Below, piece after piece: positions 54,466-62,276 of a stretch of DNA of 64,000 nucleotides. The notes beneath the pieces are model-generated. The model was not told where the DNA came from and ran no database searches. It saw nothing but the letters and a program-made list of their open reading frames with translations. How positions within the stretch are numbered: position 1 is the first letter of the stretch; each line of letters begins with the position of its first letter. The stretch is from Flavobacterium sp. xlx-214 (GTDB lineage Bacteria > Bacteroidota > Bacteroidia > Flavobacteriales > Flavobacteriaceae). Location of the stretch: positions 1,054,001 to 1,118,000 of the forward strand of contig NZ_CP059431.1 in assembly GCF_013874595.1 (NCBI RefSeq), read 5' to 3'. The position numbers and the translations under genes are program-made.

Positions 54466-56145
54466 ATGAAAAACATCTTACTTCCTGTAGCTATTGTGTG
54501 TAGCATTACGGCAAATGCGCAAAAGCCTGTGTTTACCCAAGCGCAAATACAATCGGCGCGGGTTTATAATAATGCAGCCGAGTTAAAACATAAAACTACC
54601 GCTCAAATACCTAACGGAACATCTGAAATTGTGATTACCAACGTTGCTAATTACTTAAACGAAAATACGGTGCAAATTGGTGTGCCTAAGCATGTAACGG
54701 TAATGTCGGTGCAGTTTACCAATGCGTATGTTGAAGAGTACGATAACAATCAAGATTCGCCTTTGTTAAAACCTGTTAAAGAAGAAATTAAAAAGAAAGA
54801 AGCCGAATTAAAAACCCTTCAAAATCAATTGACATCGGAAAGAAAAAGCGTGGAGTTGTTGGATAAAAATCAATCGATGAGCAATGCACAAAACTTTTCG
54901 GTTGCCGAGTTAACCAAACTGTTAGATTACTACAAAGCCAAGCGTACAGAACTTTCTAATTCCATCAACAAATTAGAGTTGCAAGAGGTGACTTTAAGAG
55001 AAGAATTAGAGGTTTTAAAAGGAAAACTATCATTCAACGAAACTACTTCCGAAAAAACAAGTCAAGGAAAGTTGATTGTAAACGTAATGAGTAATCAAGA
55101 GGGAACGATTCCATTGGAAATTTCGTACCTAACCAATCAGGCAACGTGGCAGCCAAGCTATGAAATGCGCATTGATAAAATCAACGAGCCGATTCAAATG
55201 TTGTACAAAGCCCAAGTGCAGCAAAACACAGGTATCGATTGGAAAAACATCAAACTATCATTAACCAGTGGACCAGCTAATCAAAATACATTTGCGCCTG
55301 TTCTACAACCTTGGTTTGTTGATTATTATAATCCAGTGGCTTATGAACAAACGTATCATGAGGAAGTTTCGACTAGATCTGCAAGAAGTGTTACCTCTAA
55401 GTCAATTGAAGGAAGACCTAATGCAAATATGCTTCAAACTTTGCAAGGACAAATCCCAGGTTTAAATATTCAAACGGGTCAAGGACAACCTGGTGTTGCT
55501 GTTTCTACAATGGATGATTACACCCAAGTAAACGAAAATCAATTAAACATTACATTTGATATTGATATTCCGTACACTATTTTAAGCAATGGCAAACAGC
55601 ACAGTGTGGCGTTAAAAGATACGCAACTGCCAGCTACTTACAGCTATATTACCACACCAAAGCTTGATACCAACGCGTATTTGGTTGCCAAAGTGAAGAA
55701 TTATGGTGATTACAACATTTTACCTGGCGAGGCTAATGTGATTTTTGAAGGAATGTATGTGGGTAAAACCTATGTAAATGCCAATGCCAACGAAGACGAT
55801 TTGCGTTTAAGTTTAGGTAAAGATCAAAATATTGTGGTGGCACGTACGTTGATTAACGATAAATCGGGTACTAAAACGTTATCGTCGCGCAAGGTACAAG
55901 ATTTTGTATACGAGATATCAATCCGTAACAATAAAAAAGAAGCAATCAGCATTACTGTGGAAGATCAAGTACCTGTAAGCAGTAATACCGACATTGAAAT
56001 AACCTTAACTGATAAAGGCGGAGCTACTGTTGATGCAGAGAAAGGTAAGTTATCATGGGAAGTAAACCTGAGACAAAATGAAACCAAGAAGATTCGATTT
56101 GGGTATCAAATTAAATCGGCTAAGGATAAAAGCTTAGGGATTTAA
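54466..56145 (+). CDS. DUF4139 (MuiA-like) protein with inserted TonB-plug-like segment
   Basis: 559 residues, signal K-N-I-L-L-P-V-A-I-V-C-S-I-T-A-N-A-Q. N-terminal DUF4140-like domain (about 20-110) and coiled coil (about 100-180), then the DUF4139 domain (from E-I-S-Y-L-T-N-Q-A-T-W-Q-P-S-Y-E), as in the mucoidy-inhibitor MuiA family; ends G-Y-Q-I-K-S-A-K-D. Between the two parts of DUF4139, residues about 300-352 resemble the SusC/RagA TonB plug (I-E-G-R-P-N-A-N-M-L-Q-T-L-Q-G-Q-I-P-G-L then G-Q-P-G), flanked by Gln/Gly-rich residues. Function unknown. Confidence 0.85.
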   Translation: MKNILLPVAIVCSITANAQKPVFTQAQIQSARVYNNAAELKHKTTAQIPNGTSEIVITNVANYLNENTVQIGVPKHVTVMSVQFTNAYVEEYDNNQDSPLLKPVKEEIKKKEAELKTLQNQLTSERKSVELLDKNQSMSNAQNFSVAELTKLLDYYKAKRTELSNSINKLELQEVTLREELEVLKGKLSFNETTSEKTSQGKLIVNVMSNQEGTIPLEISYLTNQATWQPSYEMRIDKINEPIQMLYKAQVQQNTGIDWKNIKLSLTSGPANQNTFAPVLQPWFVDYYNPVAYEQTYHEEVSTRSARSVTSKSIEGRPNANMLQTLQGQIPGLNIQTGQGQPGVAVSTMDDYTQVNENQLNITFDIDIPYTILSNGKQHSVALKDTQLPATYSYITTPKLDTNAYLVAKVKNYGDYNILPGEANVIFEGMYVGKTYVNANANEDDLRLSLGKDQNIVVARTLINDKSGTKTLSSRKVQDFVYEISIRNNKKEAISITVEDQVPVSSNTDIEITLTDKGGATVDAEKGKLSWEVNLRQNETKKIRFGYQIKSAKDKSLGI

Positions 56146-56160
56146 ACAAGTTTAAGATGA

Positions 56161-56196
56161 AACAAAAAAGCAAGCTAATCGGCTTGCTTTTTTGTT
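56161..56196. terminator. bidirectional terminator
   Basis: 15-bp stem AACAAAAAAGCAAGC and complement (56182-56196), 6-nt loop TAATCG, between the DUF4139 and MscS genes; overlaps the end of the minus-strand gene. Confidence 0.92.
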
Positions 56197-57485
56197 TGAT
56201 TATGTTGTGCTATTAAAAACTCTTGCAAATCGGTTGAGCTGGGTGTTTCAAATATCTCTAAATGAAAGAATGGAACCACAGCCAGTATATGATCAAAAAT
56301 ATCAGCCATAATACCTTCGTATTTAGGCCAATCAACAGTGTTGGTAAAGGCATATACTTCAATAGGCAAGCCATGTTCGGTAGGTTGCATGTGGCGTACC
56401 ATTAAATGAAACTGCTTGTGAATATTAGGGTTGTTTAGTAAGTATCGTTTAATATACTCGCGAAACAAACCAATATTGGTCATTCTACGACCGTTAACCA
56501 ACATGGTAGGATCGTCTACATGGGTTTGATTGTAATTATCAATTTCTTGCTGACGTTCAATGATAAATGATTTTAATAGTTTGATTCGTTTTAAATCTTG
56601 TATTTCGGCTTCCTCAAGAAATCGAATTGAACCTATTTTGATGTTCAATGAACGTTTAATGCGTCGTCCACCCGATTTTTGCATCGTTCGATAATTCTTA
56701 AACGAATCACTAATTAAAGCATAAGTTGGTATTGTGGTAACCGTTTTATCAAAATTTTGTACTTTAACGGTACTTAAGTTGATACTTAGTACAGTACCAT
56801 CGGCGCCGTATTTCTGCATTTCAATCCAATCGCCTACACGCACCATATCGTTTGATGATACTTGTATGCTGGCTACAAAACCTAAAATGGTATCCTTAAA
56901 AACCAAAATAACAATGGCCGATGCTGCCCCTAATGCAGTTAGTAACCCAACGGGATCTTTACCTGTTACTTCAGAAAACAAAATGATAGCACAAATGGCG
57001 TAAAGCAATATGGTAATTACTTGGAAATAACTATCTAAAGGCTTATCGGTGAAACGTTTGTTGGTTTTTAAAACATCTTTAAAGGTTTTAAAGCCTGCGT
57101 TAATTAAAAAGGTAACGGTTAGGGTTAAAAGTACATCGGTTATTAATAGGGTAGCATTGGTAAACCTTGTAAAACCTGTAAATATAAACGGTAATGCTTG
57201 CCTTGCAATTAAAATTGGTACTAAGTGCGTGGCGTATTTTAGTACGCCGTTGTGAATAAGAAAATCATCAATACGGGTTTTGCTTTTACGTATGGTTTTA
57301 ATCATTAGTAGCATTAAAATGCGACGCAAGATATAGTCAATAGCGTATAAAACCACTGTTAAAAGAAGTAATAAAATAACCGAATTTAATACATGCGCAA
57401 CTTGGGTTTTTATACCTAATGATTTAAAAAAGGTTAAACCGTACGCATATATTTGACTTTGAAGTTGATCGTCTATTAAATCCAT
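56175..57485 (-). CDS. MscS family mechanosensitive channel, YbdG-like
   Basis: 436 residues. About five N-terminal helices (residues 20-200) then the MscS beta/alpha-beta domain. T-A-L-G-A-A-S-A-I-V-I-L-V-F-K-D-T (about 184-200) is the pore-lining helix, and the G-D-W-I-E-M following it opens the beta domain. The C-terminal E-Y-I-K-R-Y-L...N-I-H-K-Q-F-H-L-M-V-R-H-M-Q-P-T-E-H-G-L-P matches YbdG/MscM. Gated by membrane tension for osmotic release. Followed downstream by a terminator. Confidence 0.92.
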   Translation of the reverse strand: MDLIDDQLQSQIYAYGLTFFKSLGIKTQVAHVLNSVILLLLLTVVLYAIDYILRRILMLLMIKTIRKSKTRIDDFLIHNGVLKYATHLVPILIARQALPFIFTGFTRFTNATLLITDVLLTLTVTFLINAGFKTFKDVLKTNKRFTDKPLDSYFQVITILLYAICAIILFSEVTGKDPVGLLTALGAASAIVILVFKDTILGFVASIQVSSNDMVRVGDWIEMQKYGADGTVLSINLSTVKVQNFDKTVTTIPTYALISDSFKNYRTMQKSGGRRIKRSLNIKIGSIRFLEEAEIQDLKRIKLLKSFIIERQQEIDNYNQTHVDDPTMLVNGRRMTNIGLFREYIKRYLLNNPNIHKQFHLMVRHMQPTEHGLPIEVYAFTNTVDWPKYEGIMADIFDHILAVVPFFHLEIFETPSSTDLQEFLIAQHNQTKKQAD

Positions 57486-57505
57486 AAAGTATGTTATTGT
57501 ATAGA

Positions 57506-57697
57506 TTATGGTTTGGTATTGTTGTGCTTTCTAAGCGCCTTTCTGTCTAAAAAGTACTTGTTTATTACCGTTAGTAATGCGGTGGTACTGCCTATAAACA
57601 AAGCGCTTTGCCATGTTTGGTGTATAAAGTAGTACAAACCTAACGACATTAGTAAAGCTACCACAACAAATTCTAAAATGTATCTTTTGTATTTCAT
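57506..57697 (-). CDS. small hypothetical membrane protein
   Basis: 63 residues from ATG 57697. Two hydrophobic helices (about 9-27 and 32-50) and a basic C-terminus (R-K-A-L-R-K-H-N-N). It lies between the OmpA and MscS genes, 20 bases before the latter and in the same direction, so possibly co-transcribed with it. Function unknown. Confidence 0.6.
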   Translation of the reverse strand: MKYKRYILEFVVVALLMSLGLYYFIHQTWQSALFIGSTTALLTVINKYFLDRKALRKHNNTKP

Positions 57698-57708
57698 AAG
57701 GAAAAGAA

Positions 57709-57726
57709 GGGAAGCCAAAGCCTCCC
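57709..57726 (-). terminator. possible terminator of the OmpA-like gene
   Basis: Minus-strand hairpin GGGAGGC-TTTG-GCTTCCC (one G-T pair) followed by a pyrimidine-rich tract (TTCTTTTCC). Weaker than others in the window. Confidence 0.4.
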
Positions 57727-57733
57727 TAATGTA

Positions 57734-58612
57734 TTACATATCGTTTAATAGTTTAGATATCTCGTCTAACTTAGGCGTAAGTATCACTTCAATTCTACGG
57801 TTTTTAGCTTTGCCCTCGCTGCTGTTGTTTGATGCCAACGGTGCAAACTCACTTCTACCTGCAGCTGTTAAATTCTTTTTATCAATACCACTGGTTTGCT
57901 CTAATATATTTACAATAGCAGTAGCACGTTTGGTAGATAAATCCCAGTTATTGGTAACGCCATTGCCTAAGTTACCAACCACTTTATCGTTATCGGTATG
58001 GCCTTCAATTAAAATAGAAATATCGTCGTTCTTAGCCAATACGCTTGCAAGTTGTTGTACGGCATTTTTACCCTCGTTACTAACCGACCAACTGCCCGAT
58101 GGAAACAACAATTTGTTTTCCATAGACACGTAAACTTTGCCGTTCTTTTGTTCAACGGTTAAACCTTTGCCTTCAAACTCAAACAAGGCTTTAGATAACG
58201 ATTCTTTCAACTTGCGAAGGTTTTTGTCTTGTGCTGCCAACTTATCTTCAAGTTCAGAAACACGAGACGATTTCCCATCTAACTCTTTTTTTAAGCTATT
58301 CAAGCGTTCAATTTCGGCTTTAATGGCTGTATCGCTGTTTTTCTCTAAGCTTTTATAATCTTTTTCTAACTGATCGTAAGCTACTTGCAGTTTATCGCGA
58401 TCGGTAATAGCATCTTCTAATTGTTTTTCTAACGATTTATTCTTTGTTCCTAAATCAAACGATTGCGATTTTAAGCCTGTTGATTCTCCTGTTAAGCGTT
58501 CTAACTCTTCGGCACAGTTTTTATATTTTGCGTCTAATTCATTATACAATCTTCGGGTAACGCAGCTTGTTAAAAAAGGCAAGCAACAAGCTACTAAAAG
58601 AATTTTTTTCAT
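57734..58612 (-). CDS. OmpA family lipoprotein
   Basis: 292 residues. Lipoprotein signal K-K-I-L-L-V-A-C-C-L-P-F-L-T-S-C. A long coiled coil (about 30-145, heptads of Leu/Ile with Lys/Glu) is followed by an OmpA peptidoglycan-binding domain: L-L-F-P-S-G-S-W near its start, I-E-G-H-T-D-N-D, and N-W-D-L-S-T-K-R-A-T-A-I-V with conserved Asp and Arg, then G-R-S-E-F-A-P, N-R-R-I-E-V-I-L. Links the outer membrane to the cell wall. Also seen annotated as MotB-like, but no stator partner is present. Confidence 0.88.
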   Translation of the reverse strand: MKKILLVACCLPFLTSCVTRRLYNELDAKYKNCAEELERLTGESTGLKSQSFDLGTKNKSLEKQLEDAITDRDKLQVAYDQLEKDYKSLEKNSDTAIKAEIERLNSLKKELDGKSSRVSELEDKLAAQDKNLRKLKESLSKALFEFEGKGLTVEQKNGKVYVSMENKLLFPSGSWSVSNEGKNAVQQLASVLAKNDDISILIEGHTDNDKVVGNLGNGVTNNWDLSTKRATAIVNILEQTSGIDKKNLTAAGRSEFAPLASNNSSEGKAKNRRIEVILTPKLDEISKLLNDM

Positions 58613-58628
58613 ATCGATGTGTTTTTAG

Positions 58629-59390
58629 TTAATCAATTTCTATTGCCACAGGGCAGTGATCAGAGTGTTTGGCATCGGGTAAAATGTAAGCGCGCTTCAC
58701 ACGATCTTTCATTCCTTCGGACACTAAATTATAGTCAATACGCCACCCTTTGTTGTTGTTACGGGCATTGGCACGGTAACTCCACCACGAATAATTATGA
58801 GGCTCTGGGTTAAACATACGAAACGAGTCTAAGAAACCGCTTTTCATAAAACCATCTAACCACGCACGCTCTTCAGGTAAAAAGCCCGACACCTTTGCAT
58901 TGCGTATAGGGTCGTGAATATCAATGGCTTCGTGACAAATATTGTAATCGCCACCAATGATTAAATTAGGGGTTTCGGTTTTTAGTTGATCGATGTACTT
59001 TTGAAAATCATCCATGTACTGAAACTTATGACCTAATCTGTCGATATTGGTACCCGATGGCAGGTATAACGACATTACCGAGAAATCTTCAAAATCAACA
59101 CGTACATTTCTACCTTCTTTATCCATGTAGTCAATACCGGTACCAAATACAATGTTTTTAGGTTCGGTTTTGCTTAAAATAGCAACACCACTATAGCCTT
59201 TTTTCTCAGCCGAAAAGTAGTATTGATACGGATAGCCCGCCGCGGTAATCTCTAAAACAGGTATTTGGTCTTGTGTTGCCTTAATTTCCTGTAAACAAAT
59301 AATATCTGGGTTTGCTGCTTGCAGCCACTCTAAAAAACCTTTTGTAATAGCTGCCCTAATACCGTTTACGTTGTATGATAAAATTTTCAT
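58629..59390 (-). CDS. xth: exodeoxyribonuclease III (AP endonuclease)
   Basis: 253 residues from ATG 59390. Repairs abasic sites. Landmarks are S-Y-N-V-N-G-I-R-A, L-Q-E-I-K-A (Glu35), G-G-D-Y-N-I, W-W-S-Y-R, W-R-I-D-Y and S-D-H-C-P-V near the C-terminus, all metal or catalytic residues of the EEP family. The earlier in-frame ATG (59414) precedes no family sequence. Well-formed minus-strand promoter upstream (59412-59439). Confidence 0.94.
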   Translation of the reverse strand: MKILSYNVNGIRAAITKGFLEWLQAANPDIICLQEIKATQDQIPVLEITAAGYPYQYYFSAEKKGYSGVAILSKTEPKNIVFGTGIDYMDKEGRNVRVDFEDFSVMSLYLPSGTNIDRLGHKFQYMDDFQKYIDQLKTETPNLIIGGDYNICHEAIDIHDPIRNAKVSGFLPEERAWLDGFMKSGFLDSFRMFNPEPHNYSWWSYRANARNNNKGWRIDYNLVSEGMKDRVKRAYILPDAKHSDHCPVAIEID

Positions 59391-59411
59391 GTAAGTAGTT
59401 ATGAGTTTTAA

Positions 59412-59439
59412 CAAAAATACATAAAATACTTTGTACCAA
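59412..59439 (-). promoter_or_regulatory. promoter of the exonuclease III gene
   Basis: Minus-strand TTG (59437-59439), 17-base spacer, TATTTTTG (59412-59419): exact consensus, 22 bases from the ATG. Confidence 0.68.
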
Positions 59440-59630
59440 ATGCAGTTTTAACCCCATGTTTGCATATTTTAAGGTTGCCATGCTTTAAAATGACTTAGAT
59501 ACGTTTTAAGAGGGTAATGGTGTATGTGGTAGGATGTAGATATGATTGAGTTTTTAGAGTACATAAAATAGTTAATAAGAACAAACAAGACAGTTGCACT
59601 AGCTAACTTGATTTTATATCTTTGGAAACG

Positions 59631-60149
59631 ATGATTTTAAAACAAACCTATAAAAACCATTTTCAACTAATTGGTTTTAGTTCTATTTTATTGTTAGGCA
59701 TTGTAATAGCTCTAGTTTATGATTTTTTCTTTTCTGACTCGATAGAGTTTTCTTTTTGGGTTCATTGCGCAGGAGGTATTTTTTTAGTTTTATGTATCTT
59801 GACTTTTACTATTTACATACGATACTTACTATTTGAAAACGATGCAATTTATTATTTAACAGCTGATACAATTGAAATACATAAAAAAGGGATTGTTACC
59901 TCAATAATGATACAAGATATTAATGAAATTGTTTTTAATGGAGGATCTTATATTTTTGAGAAGTTTAACCCATATCGAAAGTTTCCTTGGAGTGATTTTT
60001 ATTTTATTGAAATAGGTTTGAAAAATAATGAATGGATTGCAATCACAAATGTTGTTAATAAAAACTTATTAGATGTTTTTAGAGCAGAATATCCTTACTT
60101 ACATTATAAAATGAATAGAATATTTTACCCTTTAATGACAATGTATTAA
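59631..60149 (+). CDS. hypothetical membrane protein with PH-like domain
   Basis: 172 residues from ATG 59631. Two membrane helices (about 14-32 and 45-68), then a PH-like beta domain (A-I-Y-Y-L-T-A-D-T-I-E-I-H-K-K-G-I-V) of the type found in bacterial bPH proteins. Function unknown. Alone between the exonuclease and OlsF-like genes; the 281 bases after it hold a -7 box but no other feature. Confidence 0.65.
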   Translation: MILKQTYKNHFQLIGFSSILLLGIVIALVYDFFFSDSIEFSFWVHCAGGIFLVLCILTFTIYIRYLLFENDAIYYLTADTIEIHKKGIVTSIMIQDINEIVFNGGSYIFEKFNPYRKFPWSDFYFIEIGLKNNEWIAITNVVNKNLLDVFRAEYPYLHYKMNRIFYPLMTMY

Positions 60150-60408
60150 ATAGATTATAGGTTTTTTAAGCTGTTTTTTCTATTAAGAAGTACTTTTGTT
60201 GTTTGACCCAAATTAGTAAAATATTTAGTAATAAGTATGTGTTTAACCTTGTTTTTATCAGCATCTTAATAAGTGTATTAACCCACTTTAAACTTCCTAT
60301 TTGTATATGTAAAAAAAATGTTTAATTTTTGTTATATTTAAAAACAGAACCTTAGATTAAAATTAGATTATAATAAAACTGGTTTTAAACAGGTGTGAAA
60401 GGAATTGT

Positions 60409-60416
60409 TATCTTTG
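60409..60416 (+). promoter_or_regulatory. -7-like box for the OlsF-like gene
   Basis: TATCTTTG, exact TAnnTTTG, 14 bases before the ATG; no clear TTG -33 at normal spacing. Confidence 0.45.
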
Positions 60417-60430
60417 CAAAAAAAATATAG

Positions 60431-62245
60431 ATGGGGTTAGTAACCGCAAAAGAAATAGCACGTGTCATAAAACTGGATAAGTACGGATTTTTAGGTACTT
60501 TTTCGGGCTGGTTGCTTATGAAAGTGCTTAAAATATCAGAATTGAACAATATTTACGATAGAAATAAACATTTAGAAGACGTTGAGTTTTTAAACAGTAT
60601 TTTAAATGAGTTTCAAATTGAATTTGAAATTGATCCTGAAGAATTAAAGCGTTTACCCAAACAAGGTCCGTATATAACCATATCCAACCATCCGCTTGGT
60701 GGTATTGATGGTATTTTACTATTGAAATTAATGCGTGAGCGTGATCCTGATTTTAGGATTATCGCTAACTTTTTATTGCATAGAATTGAGCCGTTAAAGC
60801 CTTTTATTATGCCTGTGAATCCTTTTGATAATCATAAAGATTCGCAATCTAGTGTTCTTGGATTAAAAGAAACATTACGTCATTTAAGCGATGGCAAGCC
60901 TTTAGGGATTTTTCCTGCAGGAGAAGTTTCAAACTTTGAAGAAGACGATAAAATTGTTGATAAACCTTGGGAAGAAGGTGCTTTAAAGTTAATTCGTAAG
61001 GCAAAAGTACCTGTGGTACCTATTTACTTTCACGCCAAAAACAGCAAGTTGTTTTATATGTTGTCTAAAATAAGTCCAACATTACAAACAGCCAAACTTC
61101 CTTCCGAATTACTTACGCAGAAAGATCGTGTAATACGTGTGCGTATAGGAAAGCCTATCACCGTAGCCGAACAAAACGAACACGGCGAAACCATTGAAGA
61201 TTTTGGGAAGTTTTTACGTCAAAAAACGTATTTGTTGGCAAACACAACAAAAGACGATAAAAAACAATACATAAAAATACCATCGTTTAAATTACCCGCG
61301 CCCGCGCCAAAAGAAATTGAGCGACCTGTTTTGCAGGATTTAATGGTTAAAGAAGTGGAAGCGCTTCGCAAAGGAGATGATCGTTTATTACAAAGTAAAA
61401 ACTACGAAGTTTTCTTAACCGATTCTGCTAATATTCCTAATATTCTTAGAGAAATTGGTCGTTTACGCGAAGTTACCTTTCGTGCTGTAGGTGAAGGTAC
61501 CAATGAAGCTATCGATTTAGATAAATACGATTCGTTTTACAAGCATATGTTTTTATGGGATGATGATGCCAAATGTATTGCAGGTGCCTACAGAATGGGT
61601 TTAGGGAAAGATATTTATGCCAAACATGGTATTGATGGTTTTTACTTAACCGAATTGTTCCGTTTTGAACCTGAATTATATCCAATGATGGAGCAATCAA
61701 TCGAAATGGGTCGTGCATTTATCATTGGCGAGTATCAACAAAAACCAATGCCTTTGTTCTTGTTATGGAAAGGTATTGTACATACCACTTTGCGTTATCC
61801 TGAACATAAATATTTAATTGGAGGTGTAAGTATTAGTAATCAGTTCTCGGATTTCAGTAAATCGTTGATGATTGAGTTTATGAAATCACATTTTTACGAT
61901 CCGTATGTGGCGCAATATGTTCAAGCCAAGAAAGAATACAAAGTACAATTGAAAGATGCTGATAAGGATTTTGTTTTTAACGAAGCCGAAGCCGATTTAA
62001 ATAAATTTGATAAGTTAATTGAGGAGGTAGAACCAGGCGGATTACGTTTGCCTGTTTTAATAAAGAAATACATTAAGCAAAATGCACGTGTAGTGGCTTT
62101 TAATGTGGATCCTTTGTTTAATAATTCGGTTGACGGATTGATGTACATTCGTATTGCCGATTTACCTGAAAGTACCGTTCGCCCAGTGATTGAAGAACTT
62201 CAGTTAGAATTAGAACGAAAAATAAACGAAAAGATAGAAGAATAA
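60431..62245 (+). CDS. olsF: bifunctional acyltransferase, OlsF-like (ornithine or glycine lipid synthesis)
   Basis: 604 residues in two halves. The N-terminal PlsC/LPLAT domain (about 45-260) has N86-H87-P-L-G-G-I-D93 and F-P-A-G-E-V-S (acyl-acceptor motif). The C-terminal GNAT-like (Acetyltransf_5, OlsB-type) domain begins about 305 (Y-E-V-F-L-T-D-S) and has R-E-V-T-F-R-A-V-G-E-G-T and F-R-F-E-P-E-L-Y. The order matches OlsF of Serratia and Flavobacterium johnsoniae, which makes ornithine lipids. Glycine lipids are an alternative product in Bacteroidota. Ends in a terminator. Confidence 0.78.
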   Translation: MGLVTAKEIARVIKLDKYGFLGTFSGWLLMKVLKISELNNIYDRNKHLEDVEFLNSILNEFQIEFEIDPEELKRLPKQGPYITISNHPLGGIDGILLLKLMRERDPDFRIIANFLLHRIEPLKPFIMPVNPFDNHKDSQSSVLGLKETLRHLSDGKPLGIFPAGEVSNFEEDDKIVDKPWEEGALKLIRKAKVPVVPIYFHAKNSKLFYMLSKISPTLQTAKLPSELLTQKDRVIRVRIGKPITVAEQNEHGETIEDFGKFLRQKTYLLANTTKDDKKQYIKIPSFKLPAPAPKEIERPVLQDLMVKEVEALRKGDDRLLQSKNYEVFLTDSANIPNILREIGRLREVTFRAVGEGTNEAIDLDKYDSFYKHMFLWDDDAKCIAGAYRMGLGKDIYAKHGIDGFYLTELFRFEPELYPMMEQSIEMGRAFIIGEYQQKPMPLFLLWKGIVHTTLRYPEHKYLIGGVSISNQFSDFSKSLMIEFMKSHFYDPYVAQYVQAKKEYKVQLKDADKDFVFNEAEADLNKFDKLIEEVEPGGLRLPVLIKKYIKQNARVVAFNVDPLFNNSVDGLMYIRIADLPESTVRPVIEELQLELERKINEKIEE

Positions 62246-62276
62246 AAAAACTGCCTCATTTAGAGGCAGTTTTTTT
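62244..62276. terminator. bidirectional terminator
   Basis: 14-bp stem AAAAAAACTGCCTC / GAGGCAGTTTTTTT, loop ATTTA, between the OlsF-like and metalloprotease genes. Confidence 0.93.
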
